DNA of 64,000 bases from Taeniopygia guttata (lineage: Eukaryota > Chordata > Aves > Passeriformes > Estrildidae), in assembly GCF_048771995.1 (NCBI RefSeq), contig NC_133043.1:10806501-10870500 (forward strand). The letters run 5' to 3'. The first letter of the stretch is position 1; the number at the start of each line of letters is the position of its first letter. The notes beneath the pieces were generated by a model. The model did no database searches and was not told the DNA's origin. It was given only the letters and a program-made list of their open reading frames with translations. Positions 37,501 to 57,124 of the stretch are shown here, one piece after another. The position numbers were made by a program, and so were the translations under genes.

Positions 37501-40500
37501 TGAGAGGGAGCAGCTTCTGCAAACACCCAAAACCTTCTGTTAGCATCTGTGTGGGGATGGCAGGCAGCAAAAAGCCACAAACCACAACAATGTGCTTGTA
37601 GGAACTTTCAACCATTTCTTTCTGTGGCATAATGAAGCACAACCACACCTACACCCACACTCTGAGCAGTCTGCAACCCAGAGGGGGGAAAATCAGCCAT
37701 TTGCTGAAGGTCTTTATTTTATGGGATAGAGGTGACTTCTGATTTTGATCAATTGAGCTGAACATTTAAAGAAAAGGAGTGAAAAAGAAGCGGGAGGAAA
37801 GGGATGCGGTGCTCTCGGTCCTTGTGAGCTGGGATCTGGTTGAGTGCAGAAACAGTGGCATCTAGTGGGCAGCTGCTCGCTCGGGAAAGGCGCTGGCTGT
37901 AAAACAGGTCAGCGATGGGATCTTATGATTATGCTTATCATGGATGAAAGGTTTTCCCAGGTCTGTTTTAATCCTTTTCTTTAAAAGCATTTTGAAAAAC
38001 TATTTTTCCTGCTTTCCCACCTTCAGTATACAACTTCCAGAATGCTTGTTCTTCTGCTTTGCAGGCATGTAGGAAAGTTCAGCATTTCCCCCCAAGATTT
38101 CAGACATGGAAAAAAACCAAACCTGCAACTAATCCTTGAACACACTCGATCTAGTTCAACTATAGAGGAATTCAAGCTCAGCAGAGCTTTGAAGGAAATA
38201 TCTGTGTAGAGGAAGAGAATAAAAGTAACCTGAAGGACTCTGAAAAAAAGATTAATTATATAATTCTGTGGCTATAACTAAGTATATTTATGCAGTGTTT
38301 ACTTTTTATGCTAATTATCTATGAGTTTTCCCACTTCTGAGTTACAATAAATGCTTGAGCTGATTTATTTATGCCTGATCTTAAGATCTAACTCTTGTTA
38401 GTTCACTGTATTCTGTGTAAAACACTGTGTATCTTTTATGGACATGCAAAAATACACAATAAGGAGGACGAGAGGTTGCTGCATCCATGGCAATAGTCTA
38501 AAGCAGTCACATGCCTTCACCCTCTTCAGCTTTCTGTGTTTGCCACTGATGAGCAAACTTATGAAAGTCTGCTGTGCTGTGCTGGCCTTCTCTTCTATGT
38601 CTGCCTGCCTCTCCCATAGGCGGGAGGGTGCTTCTGTGTTTACTTGCAAGATTAATTTGTATGAAGGGATGACTTGGCTTCTTAAATCTGGCAGAAAAGC
38701 TGAATGTCTTAAAAAGCAGTAACTTGGCTATGTTCTTCATGATCACAGGATTCCAGAGGCACTCATAGGCTTTAGTCTAGGTTTCTTTTATTATTTTTAA
38801 CTTACATATTTTTAGTTCATTCTCCTTTCTTTCGTACTTTTTTTTTCTCCCTTGATTCCTTATGTTTCAAACTTTCCTATATGGTGTCTGCTGCTTTTCT
38901 TGCCTTGAGGGACCAGGAGGTTCTTCAGTGGTCAGTTCCAGCCCAGAACAGAGGTGTAGATATTTATAAGAGAGATGGGTTTGGTTTGAATATGAGTTGG
39001 CTCCTTTGCCCATCAGCCTGACACCAACATGGACTAAAGGCTCTTAGCACTACACCAGAATTCCTTCTCTTACGAAGTGGGGGAGAATGTGGATCAGTGA
39101 TCAGGAAATACTTCACCTTTCTATGTTTCTAGTTTTCTCCTTGTTAATTAGACTTTATATTACTTAACTTTTGGAGATACCTACATGAGATCCTTTGGCC
39201 CTCATGTGGAAAAGCAAACGGCAAAGCAATGGACAATCTCTATTCCATGTTTGCCTTAGGATTAGCTCAGTGTTACTGAGAAGAACTGAGCAGAACCTTC
39301 TGCTTAACCTTTCCAGTTACCTTAAAAATGACTGAGTATAACTTGGTGGGAGTTCTTTCACTTCAAAGAAGTACTTGAAAAATTACTTTCACAGAGTGAC
39401 AGTTGACATAATTGTCATTAAATGAATTTTTTACTGTACAAATAAAAACAGAGCCAGGATTTCACCTAGTGACTTTAACTCAAAGTGATATGCAAATTTA
39501 GATCTCTGTATTGAGAGAGTTATGAATGAAGCACACAATAGCAGCCTGATTATTCTTTTTCACACTCCCAGATTTAATCTGTGATTTATCTTGGCAGTAG
39601 GGGATAGCAAGGCTTTGAAGCTTTGAGATTTAAATTATTTCCTTGGAGTCATCTAGGAGAGCTGTTTTACTGGAAGAAAAGTATACCAGAAAAACTGTTG
39701 ATCTAGTCCAGCCTGTCAAGAGCTCTGTAGCACTAATTACCTTATAGATATTCATAAAATTGTGTTTTATTTTGCAGCCAGTCCTCAGGCTTCAAGTGTG
39801 ACTGCAGTGAAGAGCTCTGAAAGTTACTTTGCTCCATTCATAACTAATTCTGTTGCCATTACAGATCACAGCAGTCATTTAAGAGCCATCAAGCAATTTT
39901 TTGGTGTTGTTTTGCAGGTATCATATGTTTCCCTCTGACTGTACAAGATATTCTTTTCCAAGGTATAAGTTATAAAGGCACACAGGCAGGAAAGGGCTGG
40001 CTGGATTCATTTACCCTTCCTGGCAGAATTACAAGGGAAAGGAGTAATTGTACAGAGAAATTACACAATTATTAATCTGCACCATAGGGCTTCCCAACTG
40101 CTGGTCCTAGAAAGTCCTCTGATGTTGCCTTAGTACTTCACAAAACTGAGCCTCACTTCCAGTGAATTTTGTCAGAATAAAGTATGGGAGACTAAGGGAA
40201 CAAAATCATCTCCAAATGGAATAGTGTCAAGCTTTTATTATGAAACAATACATGAAATACTCATCAGGCAGTAAGACATAGTGTTACATAAATGTTGTTT
40301 CTTCATGAAATATTGTTATTTAACCTAGAAAACAGTAATTAAGGATTCCTCCAAAGCCCAGAAAGCTGGCCTTCTCTTCATGTTGGTATTCTGCAATTTT
40401 CTGTTTACCTGTCTCTCCAAGTTCCTTTTGCTTCAGACAGTCTAAACCTGTGCCCTTGAAAGGATACTTTAGGACTAATAAGCTGCCCATAGCTCAGAAA

Positions 40501-40790
40501 CTGTGGAAACCCTCAATTCAGTTATTCATGCATGCAAGCATTGCTGGTAGAAAATACATGGTGGTTTATAACTCATCGAGCCACTTAGAGCTGGAAATTC
40601 TGCTGTACATGAGGATTGCACTGCAGTGCAGAGAGGTTCTGCTCTACAATGAGCACGTAGCCAATGCAGGAATAATCTTGTCCTCCTTAATACAATCACG
40701 TACAAATCCATGTGGAGATCTGCAGGGAAAAAAGAAAAAAACAGAATATCAAAATCTATGCTGACATTGGCCATACTAATAACATCTTAA
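28581..40790. other. non-coding intergenic DNA
   Basis: Twelve kilobases without a supportable gene. A GC-richer patch at 29080-29325 ends in a good splice-donor match (CCAAG then GTAAGAAAAG), but no partner exon is evident. Poly(A) at 31625-31640 and short CAG runs are simple sequence. Confidence 0.6.
31402..31436. repeat. short ACTG/ACAG tetramer repeat
   Basis: Tandem GACTGACAGACCGACTGACA-type tetramers cover about 35 bp in otherwise unremarkable non-coding DNA. Confidence 0.75.
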
Positions 40791-40860
40791 GGGCTTCAAA
40801 TAATTTAAACACTTTTCAAACATTAATTCTTCACAGTGGCCTGGGAGCAGCTGTTGGGAA
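40791..40860 (+). repeat. MIR1_Amn-like SINE fragment
   Basis: GGGCTTCAAATAATTTAAAC, CTTTTCAAACATTAATTCTT and CACAGTGGCCTGGGAG follow the 5' part of the amniote MIR consensus (TCAAAGCGCTTTACAAACAT then TTAAT, CTCACAACACCCTG). It is strongly diverged. Confidence 0.5.
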
Positions 40861-40995
40861 GAATTCCTGTAGCTAAGTGAGCCAGCATTCAACTGTCTTA
40901 GCTGGAAGATTTTTTTTTGAAAATAGACAACTTACCTCCTAAGGCTGAAGTTTGGGAATGTTATATTTTTGTTTTTAAACAAATCAGACCTTTGT

Positions 40996-41001
40996 TTTAT
41001 T
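40996..41001 (-). terminator. C17orf67: canonical AATAAA signal, candidate distal poly(A) site of C17orf67 homologue
   Basis: Read on the minus strand this is AATAAA, about 750 bp beyond the stop codon at 41748. Another AATAAA-type match lies further out near 40235. Which one is used cannot be told from the sequence. Confidence 0.35.
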
Positions 41002-41342
41002 GTGGCTCAACAGAGCCCCACTGAAGTGTACCACAATGTCCCAGTTTTTAAAGGTATTTAGAGAGGTACAAATAGATAAAAGAATGTTAAGCAGATGAAC
41101 TTTCTATCTTTTGAAACAGATCAGCTGTGACAGATACCATCTCTGTATTGTGCTGCTTAAAAGCTTTTGAAAATATGAAGCTAAATCTGCAATTTTCATA
41201 TTAAAAAGTTAACTGGGAGTGATAAAGCTTCACTTTTACAGTGATGATTTAAACTTATCTCAGTTGACAAATTTCCTGTCTGTTTAAAAAACCTCCTTGC
41301 AAGTCAGACTGCATCCTGAGTATCTCCAGGATGACAACTGAG

Positions 41343-41348
41343 TTTAAT
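41343..41348 (-). terminator. C17orf67: ATTAAA signal, candidate proximal poly(A) site of C17orf67 homologue
   Basis: The minus strand reads ATTAAA about 400 bp downstream of the stop codon. It is the common variant of the poly(A) signal and would give a short 3' UTR. Use is unproven. Confidence 0.3.
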
Positions 41349-41747
41349 CCTGCCCCAGTCCCACTGAGAGCTAAGTGAACAAGCACAAAACTTAAACAGA
41401 ACCGTTGGAATAAGAACAGAAGCAGACAGGAGGGTAACAGGAGCAATCTGAAGCCACATTAATAAGAAGTTCTGCAGTCACCAGCTTACACCCACAAAGC
41501 AGAGAAATGCATAAACAGAGTTTTATCAACATGAACAGAGAGTGACAGAATTGATGCCTGGGACACTTCTGTTCCCTGCTCCTGCTCAGCTGCCCAATAC
41601 CTTTCAGCACAAGGTGCTTCCCCAGCCTTTGGTTATTCCATTCTCTCCCAGTGTGTGGCTCTGCCTTTCATTATGGAGAAAAAAACGTGCACTGTAGAAG
41701 AAATATGTATATATGTATGTATACCAGTTGCAGGGTAGGCAAGCCCA

Positions 41748-41864
41748 TTAGATTGGATGCACCAGATCCCTGTTGCAGTGTGGGAGGCAATGAGGATTCA
41801 GCCAGTGTTCAAGGAATTGTTCTTCTGATCTCTGCTCCAAGTGCTGGAGGTAAAGCATATACTC
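41748..41864 (-). CDS. C17orf67: C17orf67 homologue coding exon 3 (C-terminus and stop)
   Basis: It encodes residues 53-90, beginning EYMLYLQHLEQRSEEQF and ending RDLVHPI, then TAA. The acceptor is AAATAG, preceded by a pyrimidine-rich tract on the minus strand. The entry phase is 0. It holds the helix-like acidic segment and the HC-x2-HC end of the protein. Confidence 0.93.
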   Translation of the reverse strand, partial: EYMLYLQHLEQRSEEQFLEHWLNPHCLPHCNRDLVHPI

Positions 41865-44800
41865 CTATTTAAAGAAAAGAAAAAGTAATTTAATTGTGTG
41901 GTCACTCAATTCTACTGTCAGGCCAGGGACCCAGGATCATTTCACAGCTGATGTAAGAGCCATTAATTTATCCCTTAAAATAATCGCATATAGTGAAATG
42001 GTGTTGCTGGTCAGCTTGCCCCAGCCTAGCAATGTTTAGTGAATGACATCATCTCCAGACCAGCAAAGGTATCGACCAAGAATTAACCAACAATATTCAT
42101 AAATTAGGAATTCTGGATACACATTTCTTATTTGCATATCAACACAGAAGCCTTTGTTGGGCCTGATTGTACAAAGGATTCTCACAAATAGATCTGTTAC
42201 AGCCCCTTTTGAAAACTGGTTCCTGCTGCTTAAAGAACATTAACCCCTTGCAGGATTATGTGGCAGGTCTGAAGGATTCCAGTAGGTAGCACACAAATTT
42301 TCCAAGCCACAAGCTGTTCTAGTGCTGCAGCCGGTTTATTTCCATTACTCTAAAAACGTATAAATCTAAAAATACTTGCAGCAATCAAATTTAAGCTCTT
42401 ATCTATGCCAAATCTATATCTTATAAAATTACAACAGCTTTATCAAACCACATTTGTAATTCCTTCAACAAAATCATTCTGTTTTTATTTTAAGCATAGG
42501 TTGTAAAACTTTTCAATACCTTTTGTGTTAATAATATTGAAGTAAGCTAAAACATTTATTTTATTTTTCACCAGTGCTGCCTGGTGATAAATAAAATAAT
42601 GTGAATTTCCTACACCAATTTATAGACAGAGACTTTGGTCTCAGCAAAAAGTTTATTGAAATAAAGTAGGCTGTGTACCAAAAACTTGACCTCCATCAGG
42701 GACAAAATTTACTTTTAAAAAGTCCCAGTCCTAGTGGGCTCATAAGTTTTGTGAACAGCAGATACATTTATCCAAAATAATCCCCCACTGCTTTGCAGAG
42801 TGGGCACTGTTGGAATGGAAGCTGTAGCCTAAAGCCTTTGCACTGGCCAAGTATTCCAGCATCAGGATCCTGCCTGGCACTGGGCTTTCTCTGCTCCCAG
42901 CACCAGGAGATTGGCTCAGATCTCAGGGGAGAGACTGCCTTAGGAACTGGCAGGGAACAGAACTATGTGACTGAGAAGATGCCACATTATCAAAAGCAGG
43001 ATCTCAGTCAAATTAAGTTTAAAATGTGCTGATAACATAAATTACATTTTCTTTTAATAATCAAGGGGGGCTGATCTTTCTGTCTGTAACTGAACAGGTT
43101 TTTGACTCAAGCAGCACTGTGGAAGTCAAAGAGTGTCACAAAGAATTGCAAATTACATTCCCCAGCTCAGCATGATCTGGCCCAGTACAAACAGTTTGTG
43201 CTTAAAACAGATGAACAAAGGTGGGTTCATCCCAGCATTCATTTCACTCTGCTACAAACCATCCATACAAAATCAGTTTTTCTCCTTGACTCCATGTGCA
43301 CAAGCTGTGCACAAGGATGCAGCAGCCATGCACCTTCATTCACATGGAAAATCTCCACGTTCCACAGGGCAATGAGGGTTGTTTTTTGGGTTTTTTTATG
43401 AGATGTTTCCTTTTCTACTGAAAATCTTGACATTTAGAGAGCAAAACAAATACTCTTATGTTTGGATTTTCTTACAGAGGGTCAGCTTTGCTTTCTAGGT
43501 AAAAAACAAAAGAAAATAAATAAAAGAAGGTTGGAATTTCTCAAAAAGTGTTTGCTCCTAATCGTGGTAGGACAGAAAGTGGCAAGGACAGAGCAATAAA
43601 GTCAGAAATCCAACATTTCTTTAGCCCTGAATCCCTCCTCTCCCCACACAGAGTCATAGAATTCATAAGGATCACCAAGTCCAGCTCCCTGCTCCTCACA
43701 GGACCAGCTGAAACTAAACCACAGACTAAATGTTGCATGCATACATGTAACATTCCATACAGGAATTACCTCAATCCAACTGTTCTGCTGCTTCATTTAT
43801 TCTGTATTTAATATTTGTTCTATTTACCACATAACCTTAATTGTGGTGGTATATTAAGCATAAGCACAGATGGGAGCTGTATTCCTGCTCATTTGCAAAA
43901 ACTACAAGGCTTATTTAACAACTCAGAAACCAAACCAGTCCTGAGTGTTGTGGGCAGCAGTGCAGCCTTCTGCTCTTTGGCTGTGCTGTGCAATTTTCAG
44001 TGTACAAGGTTGTCAAGAAGCACAGAGCAATATCTGTGTGACAGCTGTGGTTTGTCCTGGTGTCCCCTTTGACAAACAGTGCATTCACCCAGTGTTGGGC
44101 AGGTGGATTCTTTTTGGCTGGAGCACATTACCCACTGGAAAGGGAAAACCAGAGGCTGTTTCTACAATCCTGCAAGGCAGGTAGAGCTCTTCACATCCTA
44201 TGGAGTCCAGAAATGTTCAGCACCTTGCTAAACTGAGCCCCCTGTGCTCATCACGTGCACAATCCCTCGTGTGCTCCTGGCTTCTGTGCGTTTTGCCTCT
44301 TCAGAAGCATGTAATTTTAGCTCAGTTTATTTACTTTGGAAAGAAATAGGCAGCAGTTTTAAAATACCTTAAGTACTCTTGATGTTTTAGGTCTTGTCAA
44401 AGCAAGTAAAACAGAAGGCTCTTTAATTGTTTTACTTTTTCTTTTGTTGTAACAGGGTTTAGCAATAAATAAATGTAGATATTGCACGCAAACCCAAAAC
44501 TGTTGCATTAAGCCAGCAACTAAAAACTCTTACAATATCATAAAAAAACATCCTATCTGTAGCACTCATAAATAAGTCAATGAAAGTAAGTGATTTTTAA
44601 AGGTGGTTGAGAACTACCTCAGTCTCCACACTGGCCACTGACGCCTCCACCTCCTCTCTGCCTGCAGTGCAGAATGTATTGTGAGCAGAAGACCTTTCCT
44701 GTTACTTAGTTTTTCAGGAACAAGCCTATGAAATCCACATCTCTATAAATTAAAAGCCACTTTCTTCTTAATAATTTGATCTGTATTTTTGAACCATGAT

Positions 44801-45899
44801 AAATAACCTTCTCATTCTGCAAGTGAACATTTCCTGAGCAATAGTCAGTACTTAAAGAATGCTTTTAACTGTAATTGAAAGAATTTAAGGGTTTTTTTAA
44901 TATTTCATGGAAGAACTCATCTGCTTTAAAGGGTGATATTTATAACATATTGCCTAGAAGCAATAGAAATTTAATCCTAAGCACGAATGTTTTGGGGGAT
45001 TTGGTGTTGGGTTTTTTCAGTTAATGCAATTTAATAGTAAATGTTATAAATCACCCTCATTGGTTCATCAGGGAAACCAGCTTTTCTTGGTCTGTCTTCA
45101 CGACGAGTCCTCAGCATCTGTTTGGCATCTTTTTCAGACAAAATTGGTGAAGTGTCTAAAGACAGAACAGCAGAAATTAATTCTGAAATTATCAAAACGT
45201 TAGTATTTTATCTATCAGTTGTGAAATGAAATATCTCCAAGCCTGTTTTTTTTTTCTATCAACAAAGTGTTCTTTCATTATAACCCCTTCCCAGGGGGTA
45301 TTGCATTCCAAGAGATAGGAGTGGAATTTTAAACCATTTTTATACTTGTGTTTTCTCTTGCCCTGCTAGTATGAAGCAAAGCCCACATATTCATGGTACT
45401 ATAAAATGAGCAAATACAACAGCACCATCAAACCACTGGCATTAGTTGCTCTTCCAACTCTTTGTTCTTTTCTGTGTTGCTTTATAAGATTTTTTTCAAA
45501 GTAAAGATTTAGATACATTGCAAAGAAGAGATTGCATTGAACATTCCACTTGCAGGACCTTGGTAAAATAATATTTAAATAGTAAGCAAGTAAAATGAAA
45601 ATTTTGGGGTTTACAACAAATGACTACAGTGTGGTAATGCAGAGAGGTAAATATCAAATACAACATCATGATTGTTAAAAATCAAATTATGGAAAGCCTG
45701 CAATATAAAAATAGTTAAGTGTTAAAAATAAAATATATTAAAATATATTAATAATGAATACTAAAATAGAAGGTTGACAAACTAATACTATTTATATGCT
45801 CTGCAGCTTTACACATATTAAGGTTTGTTGATAGAAACTCCTACCTGTAACAGTGGTCAGCAGGACCAAAAAGGAGACAAACACAAGAAACTTCTTCAT
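41748..45899 (-). CDS. C17orf67: C17orf67 homologue, small secreted protein (three coding exons)
   Basis: The coding exons are 45845-45899, 45055-45155 and 41748-41864 on the minus strand. All junctions are GT/AG and the joined frame is 273 nt, giving 90 residues against about 91 in human as I remember it. Residues 1-18 form a hydrophobic signal peptide (MKKFLVFVSFLVLLTTVT). They are followed by TSPILSEKDAKQMLR, RPRKAGFPDEPMR and the C-terminal SEEQFLEHWLNPHC, which match the remembered human protein closely. The start codon has A at -3. Two cysteines (78 and 82) with histidines 77 and 81 are the only obvious structural residues. Function is unknown; secretion is inferred from the signal peptide. 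The gene lies head-to-head with DGKE, as in human. Intron 2 (3.2 kb) contains a CR1 fragment. Confidence 0.93.
43649..43725 (-). mobile_element. CR1 LINE 3' end fragment
   Basis: AGAGTCATAGAATTCATAAG, GATCACCAAGTCCAGCTCCC and TGCTCCTCACAGGACC follow the reverse complement of the CR1 3' end (consensus GGATCATCGAGTCCAACTCC then TGGCCCTGCACAGGAC). It is a truncated, non-coding copy inside intron 2 of the C17orf67 homologue. Confidence 0.7.
45055..45155 (-). CDS. C17orf67: C17orf67 homologue coding exon 2
   Basis: It encodes residues 19-52 from a split aspartate codon to PMR. The acceptor is TCTGTCTTTAG and the donor is AGG then GTGATT. It contains basic, cleavage-like stretches RTRRE and RPRK. 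Confidence 0.93.
45845..45899 (-). CDS. C17orf67: C17orf67 homologue coding exon 1 (signal peptide)
   Basis: It encodes the first 18 residues, which form the signal peptide, plus one base of codon 19. The donor is ACAG then GTAGG. No strong splice acceptor is seen just upstream of the ATG, so the first exon probably includes the 5' UTR. Confidence 0.9.
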
Positions 45900-45971
45900 T
45901 TTGATTCTGCTTTCTCTCAGTCTGTTCCAAAATGAGCAACCCTGACTGAGGCATTTGCCTATTTGAAGGAG

Positions 45972-45979
45972 CTACGTCA
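45972..45979 (-). promoter_or_regulatory. CRE-like TGACGTAG upstream of C17orf67 homologue
   Basis: The minus strand reads TGACGTAG about 75 bp upstream of the start codon, a one-base variant of the CREB/ATF octamer TGACGTCA. It is a single short match and its function is speculative. Confidence 0.25.
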
Positions 45980-46927
45980 GTCCCAAATGTTTGTTTCTGC
46001 TTTAATTTGAGTGATAGTATGATTCTGAAGACATCTGGTCTGAAGGTTTGAATTAGTCTATTATCTGCTCACACATTCTCTGCATAACTCTTTTCCTCAG
46101 GGAAGAAAATAGAAGGCCCTTTTTTCCACCTCAGGCTTCAGAGCTACACTGGGTATTTTAGACTTGTGAAAATAAAGCCTATCCCCTTATATTTAGCATG
46201 GCAAGAAAAGGTTTTTGGTGCCCAAGGTAAACTATTGTTTTTTAAAAGAAACAACTGCCCAGTACTTTTAATCTCAGAGGCAGCTGCAAAGAGACCCCTT
46301 TTTCCAAGACTGTCTCTATCTTTGCTTCAGCAGAGAAGTACTTACTAATGGGGTTTAACTCTAGCAAAGCCAAATTATGACTGCTGAGAAACACAGCAGA
46401 GTTTTTTATCAAATTAATAGAACCATACAAATGAAAACCCACATAATTCTCCTCCTTGCAGGACAAGTTAGCAGAAAGCAGGATTATAAAGCATATTAAG
46501 CATATTAAGAATGTAGGTTAGCAAACGTCACTGCAAACAGGTAGTTTTGGCCCTGAGAAATGTCTAGAGCTCTTCTGGGCAGCGCCATGCTGAACACATG
46601 GTACCAGCATCACCAATTTGTAGGGCATAAAATGCATCCCTTCAACTATAACATATAAAATAGGTAGTTGGAGCTCATCATTGCGTCTTACATGACAGAA
46701 GTGAGGAATTTCCTTGGAAACCCGAGTGTTGCCCATCTGTGCAGCATGTGCGTTTTTCGGTGTTTTTTTAAAGATACCAAGACTCCAGAATCCAATCAAT
46801 TTTGTAAATGCTGTATGGATTTACATCATTGCTCACTATACTGTTTTGAAAGTGGGAAAACCTGTAGGTTCTAATGGCAGCCACTATTTTTAGAACTGCT
46901 CCAGGGAAACAATTGAACATGTAATGA

Positions 46928-46979
46928 CAGAACGAAATTATGAGGGGAAGGCATTTATGGTTGGGCAATAAAGCACAAC
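46928..46979 (+). repeat. left copy of a 52-bp imperfect direct repeat
   Basis: It starts CAGAACGAAATTATGAGGGG and contains TTTATGGTTGGGCAATAAAG. It is nearly the same as the copy at 47340-47391, and the two bracket a CR1 3' end. The differences are a few substitutions and short gaps. Confidence 0.85.
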
Positions 46980-46984
46980 CATGG

Positions 46985-47338
46985 GGAGGATAAATACAGC
47001 ACAAAGGCACAACTTGGGAGGAGCTCACTGCCCTGCACAACCACCTGAAATGCTGTAGTGAGGTGGGGATCGGGCTTTTCTGCTGGGCCGAAGGAGGACA
47101 TGGGGAAGTGGCCTCAAGCTGAGACAGGGGAGATTCAAAGATTATCATGGTTTGGTGTGGTCAGGCTTTGGAAAGGGCTGCCCGGGGCGGTGATGGAGTC
47201 CCCATCCCCGGAGCTGCCCAAGAGGCGCTGGACCAGACGCGGGTGCTGCGGTTCAGGAGCTACAGCGGCAGCGGCTGCACGGTCGGACCGAGTGACCGCA
47301 AAGGCTCCCTCCAACTCTGATGACTCCATGATTCTAGG
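46985..47338 (+). mobile_element. CR1 LINE 3' end fragment upstream of DGKE
   Basis: CTCAAGCTGAGACAGGGGAG, GGAAAGGGCTGCCCGGGGCG, GTGATGGAGTCCCCATCCCC and the terminal GATGACTCCATGATTCTA match the CR1 3' UTR region. It is 5'-truncated, as CR1 copies usually are, and has no coding capacity. The left boundary is approximate. Confidence 0.75.
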
Positions 47339-47339
47339 G

Positions 47340-47391
47340 CAGAACGAAATTATGGGGGAAACATTTACGGTTGGGCAATAAAGGCACAAAC
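47340..47391 (+). repeat. right copy of a 52-bp imperfect direct repeat
   Basis: It starts CAGAACGAAATTATGGGGGA and contains TTTACGGTTGGGCAATAAAG. It begins directly after the CR1 3' terminus. With the left copy it looks like an unusually long duplication around the insertion. Confidence 0.85.
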
Positions 47392-47453
47392 ACCGCGGTC
47401 ACTCGGCACCAAGCCAGCGTGGCCTTCGCCTCGGGTCTGGGCACGGCAGAGCT

Positions 47454-47478
47454 GGAGCCGGAGCGCAGCCGGAGCGCA

Positions 47479-47512
<34 letters not shown>

Positions 47513-47514
47513 CA

Positions 47515-47560
<46 letters not shown>

Positions 47561-47606
47561 CAGCCGGAGCCGGAGCCGCAGCCGGAGCCGGAGCCGGAGC
47601 CGGAGT
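47454..47606 (+). repeat. (GGAGCC)n / (GCAGCC)n hexamer array in the DGKE promoter
   Basis: About 25 hexamers, mostly GGAGCC with GCAGCC interruptions, lie 540 bp upstream of the DGKE start codon. The six frames give alanine-glycine, proline-alanine, leucine-arginine and similar dipeptide strings. These explain the odd open frames on both strands and are not evidence for a protein. Confidence 0.93.
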
Positions 47607-47997
47607 GGAGCTGCTCCGCCGGGCACTGTCGCAGCCACTGAGCGCCGCTGGCGACATCGTCGCTGTCGCGACAGGCGGGGGGCGGGTGGCGCCCGTGTCC
47701 TGGCAACGTCCCCGGGCCGCTTCCGCTTCCGCCGCCCCGCGCATCCCGCGGCGCCGCTCCGAGCTCCGAGCGCCCCGGCCCCGGCTCCGCCGGCAGCTCC
47801 CGGGCGGGCCGAGGGCCGGAGCTCGCTGTCCGCTCCGCCCCGTGTGCCCCGCCGAGGGGCCCGGGGCAGCCGGGGCCGAGCGGCCGCGCCCTCCCGGCGC
47901 CGGGGACCGCGGCGGGAGGAGCCCGGGGGCGGCCGGTGCTGCGCAAGGCCCGGGCGGGCGGCGGTCGAGCCCCGGCCGGAGCCGTGCCGCCGGCGCC

Positions 47998-48072
47998 ATG
48001 CGGCGCGGGCCGGTGCCGAGCCCCGAGGAGGGATTAGGGGATGGTGCGTGCAGCTGCGCCTTGGCTCGCTGA
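47998..48072 (+). other. possible upstream ORF in the DGKE 5' leader (24 codons)
   Basis: An ATG in fair context (GCCATGC) opens a short frame beginning MRRGPVPSPEEGLG. It ends in TGA 75 bp before the DGKE start, in the same frame. Whether it lies within the mRNA depends on the unknown start site. If transcribed it could lower DGKE translation. Confidence 0.4.
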
Positions 48073-48147
48073 GCGAAGGGGCCGCTCCGGGGCTCGCCCC
48101 GCCGCCTGCCCGGGAGGTGCGAGGGGCTAGGCCGGGGAGGCGCAGCG

Positions 48148-57124
<8,977 letters not shown>

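Noticed and set aside
39690-39740. CR1-like words near ATCTAGTCCAGCCTGTCA
   Set aside because: There is only one short match, without the terminal CATAGAATCA motif or other CR1 words in order.
47371-48072. Plus-strand 233-codon frame upstream of DGKE
   Set aside because: Its first half is alanine-glycine from the hexamer repeat and the remainder is CpG-island composition. Only the last 24 codons are kept, as a possible upstream ORF.
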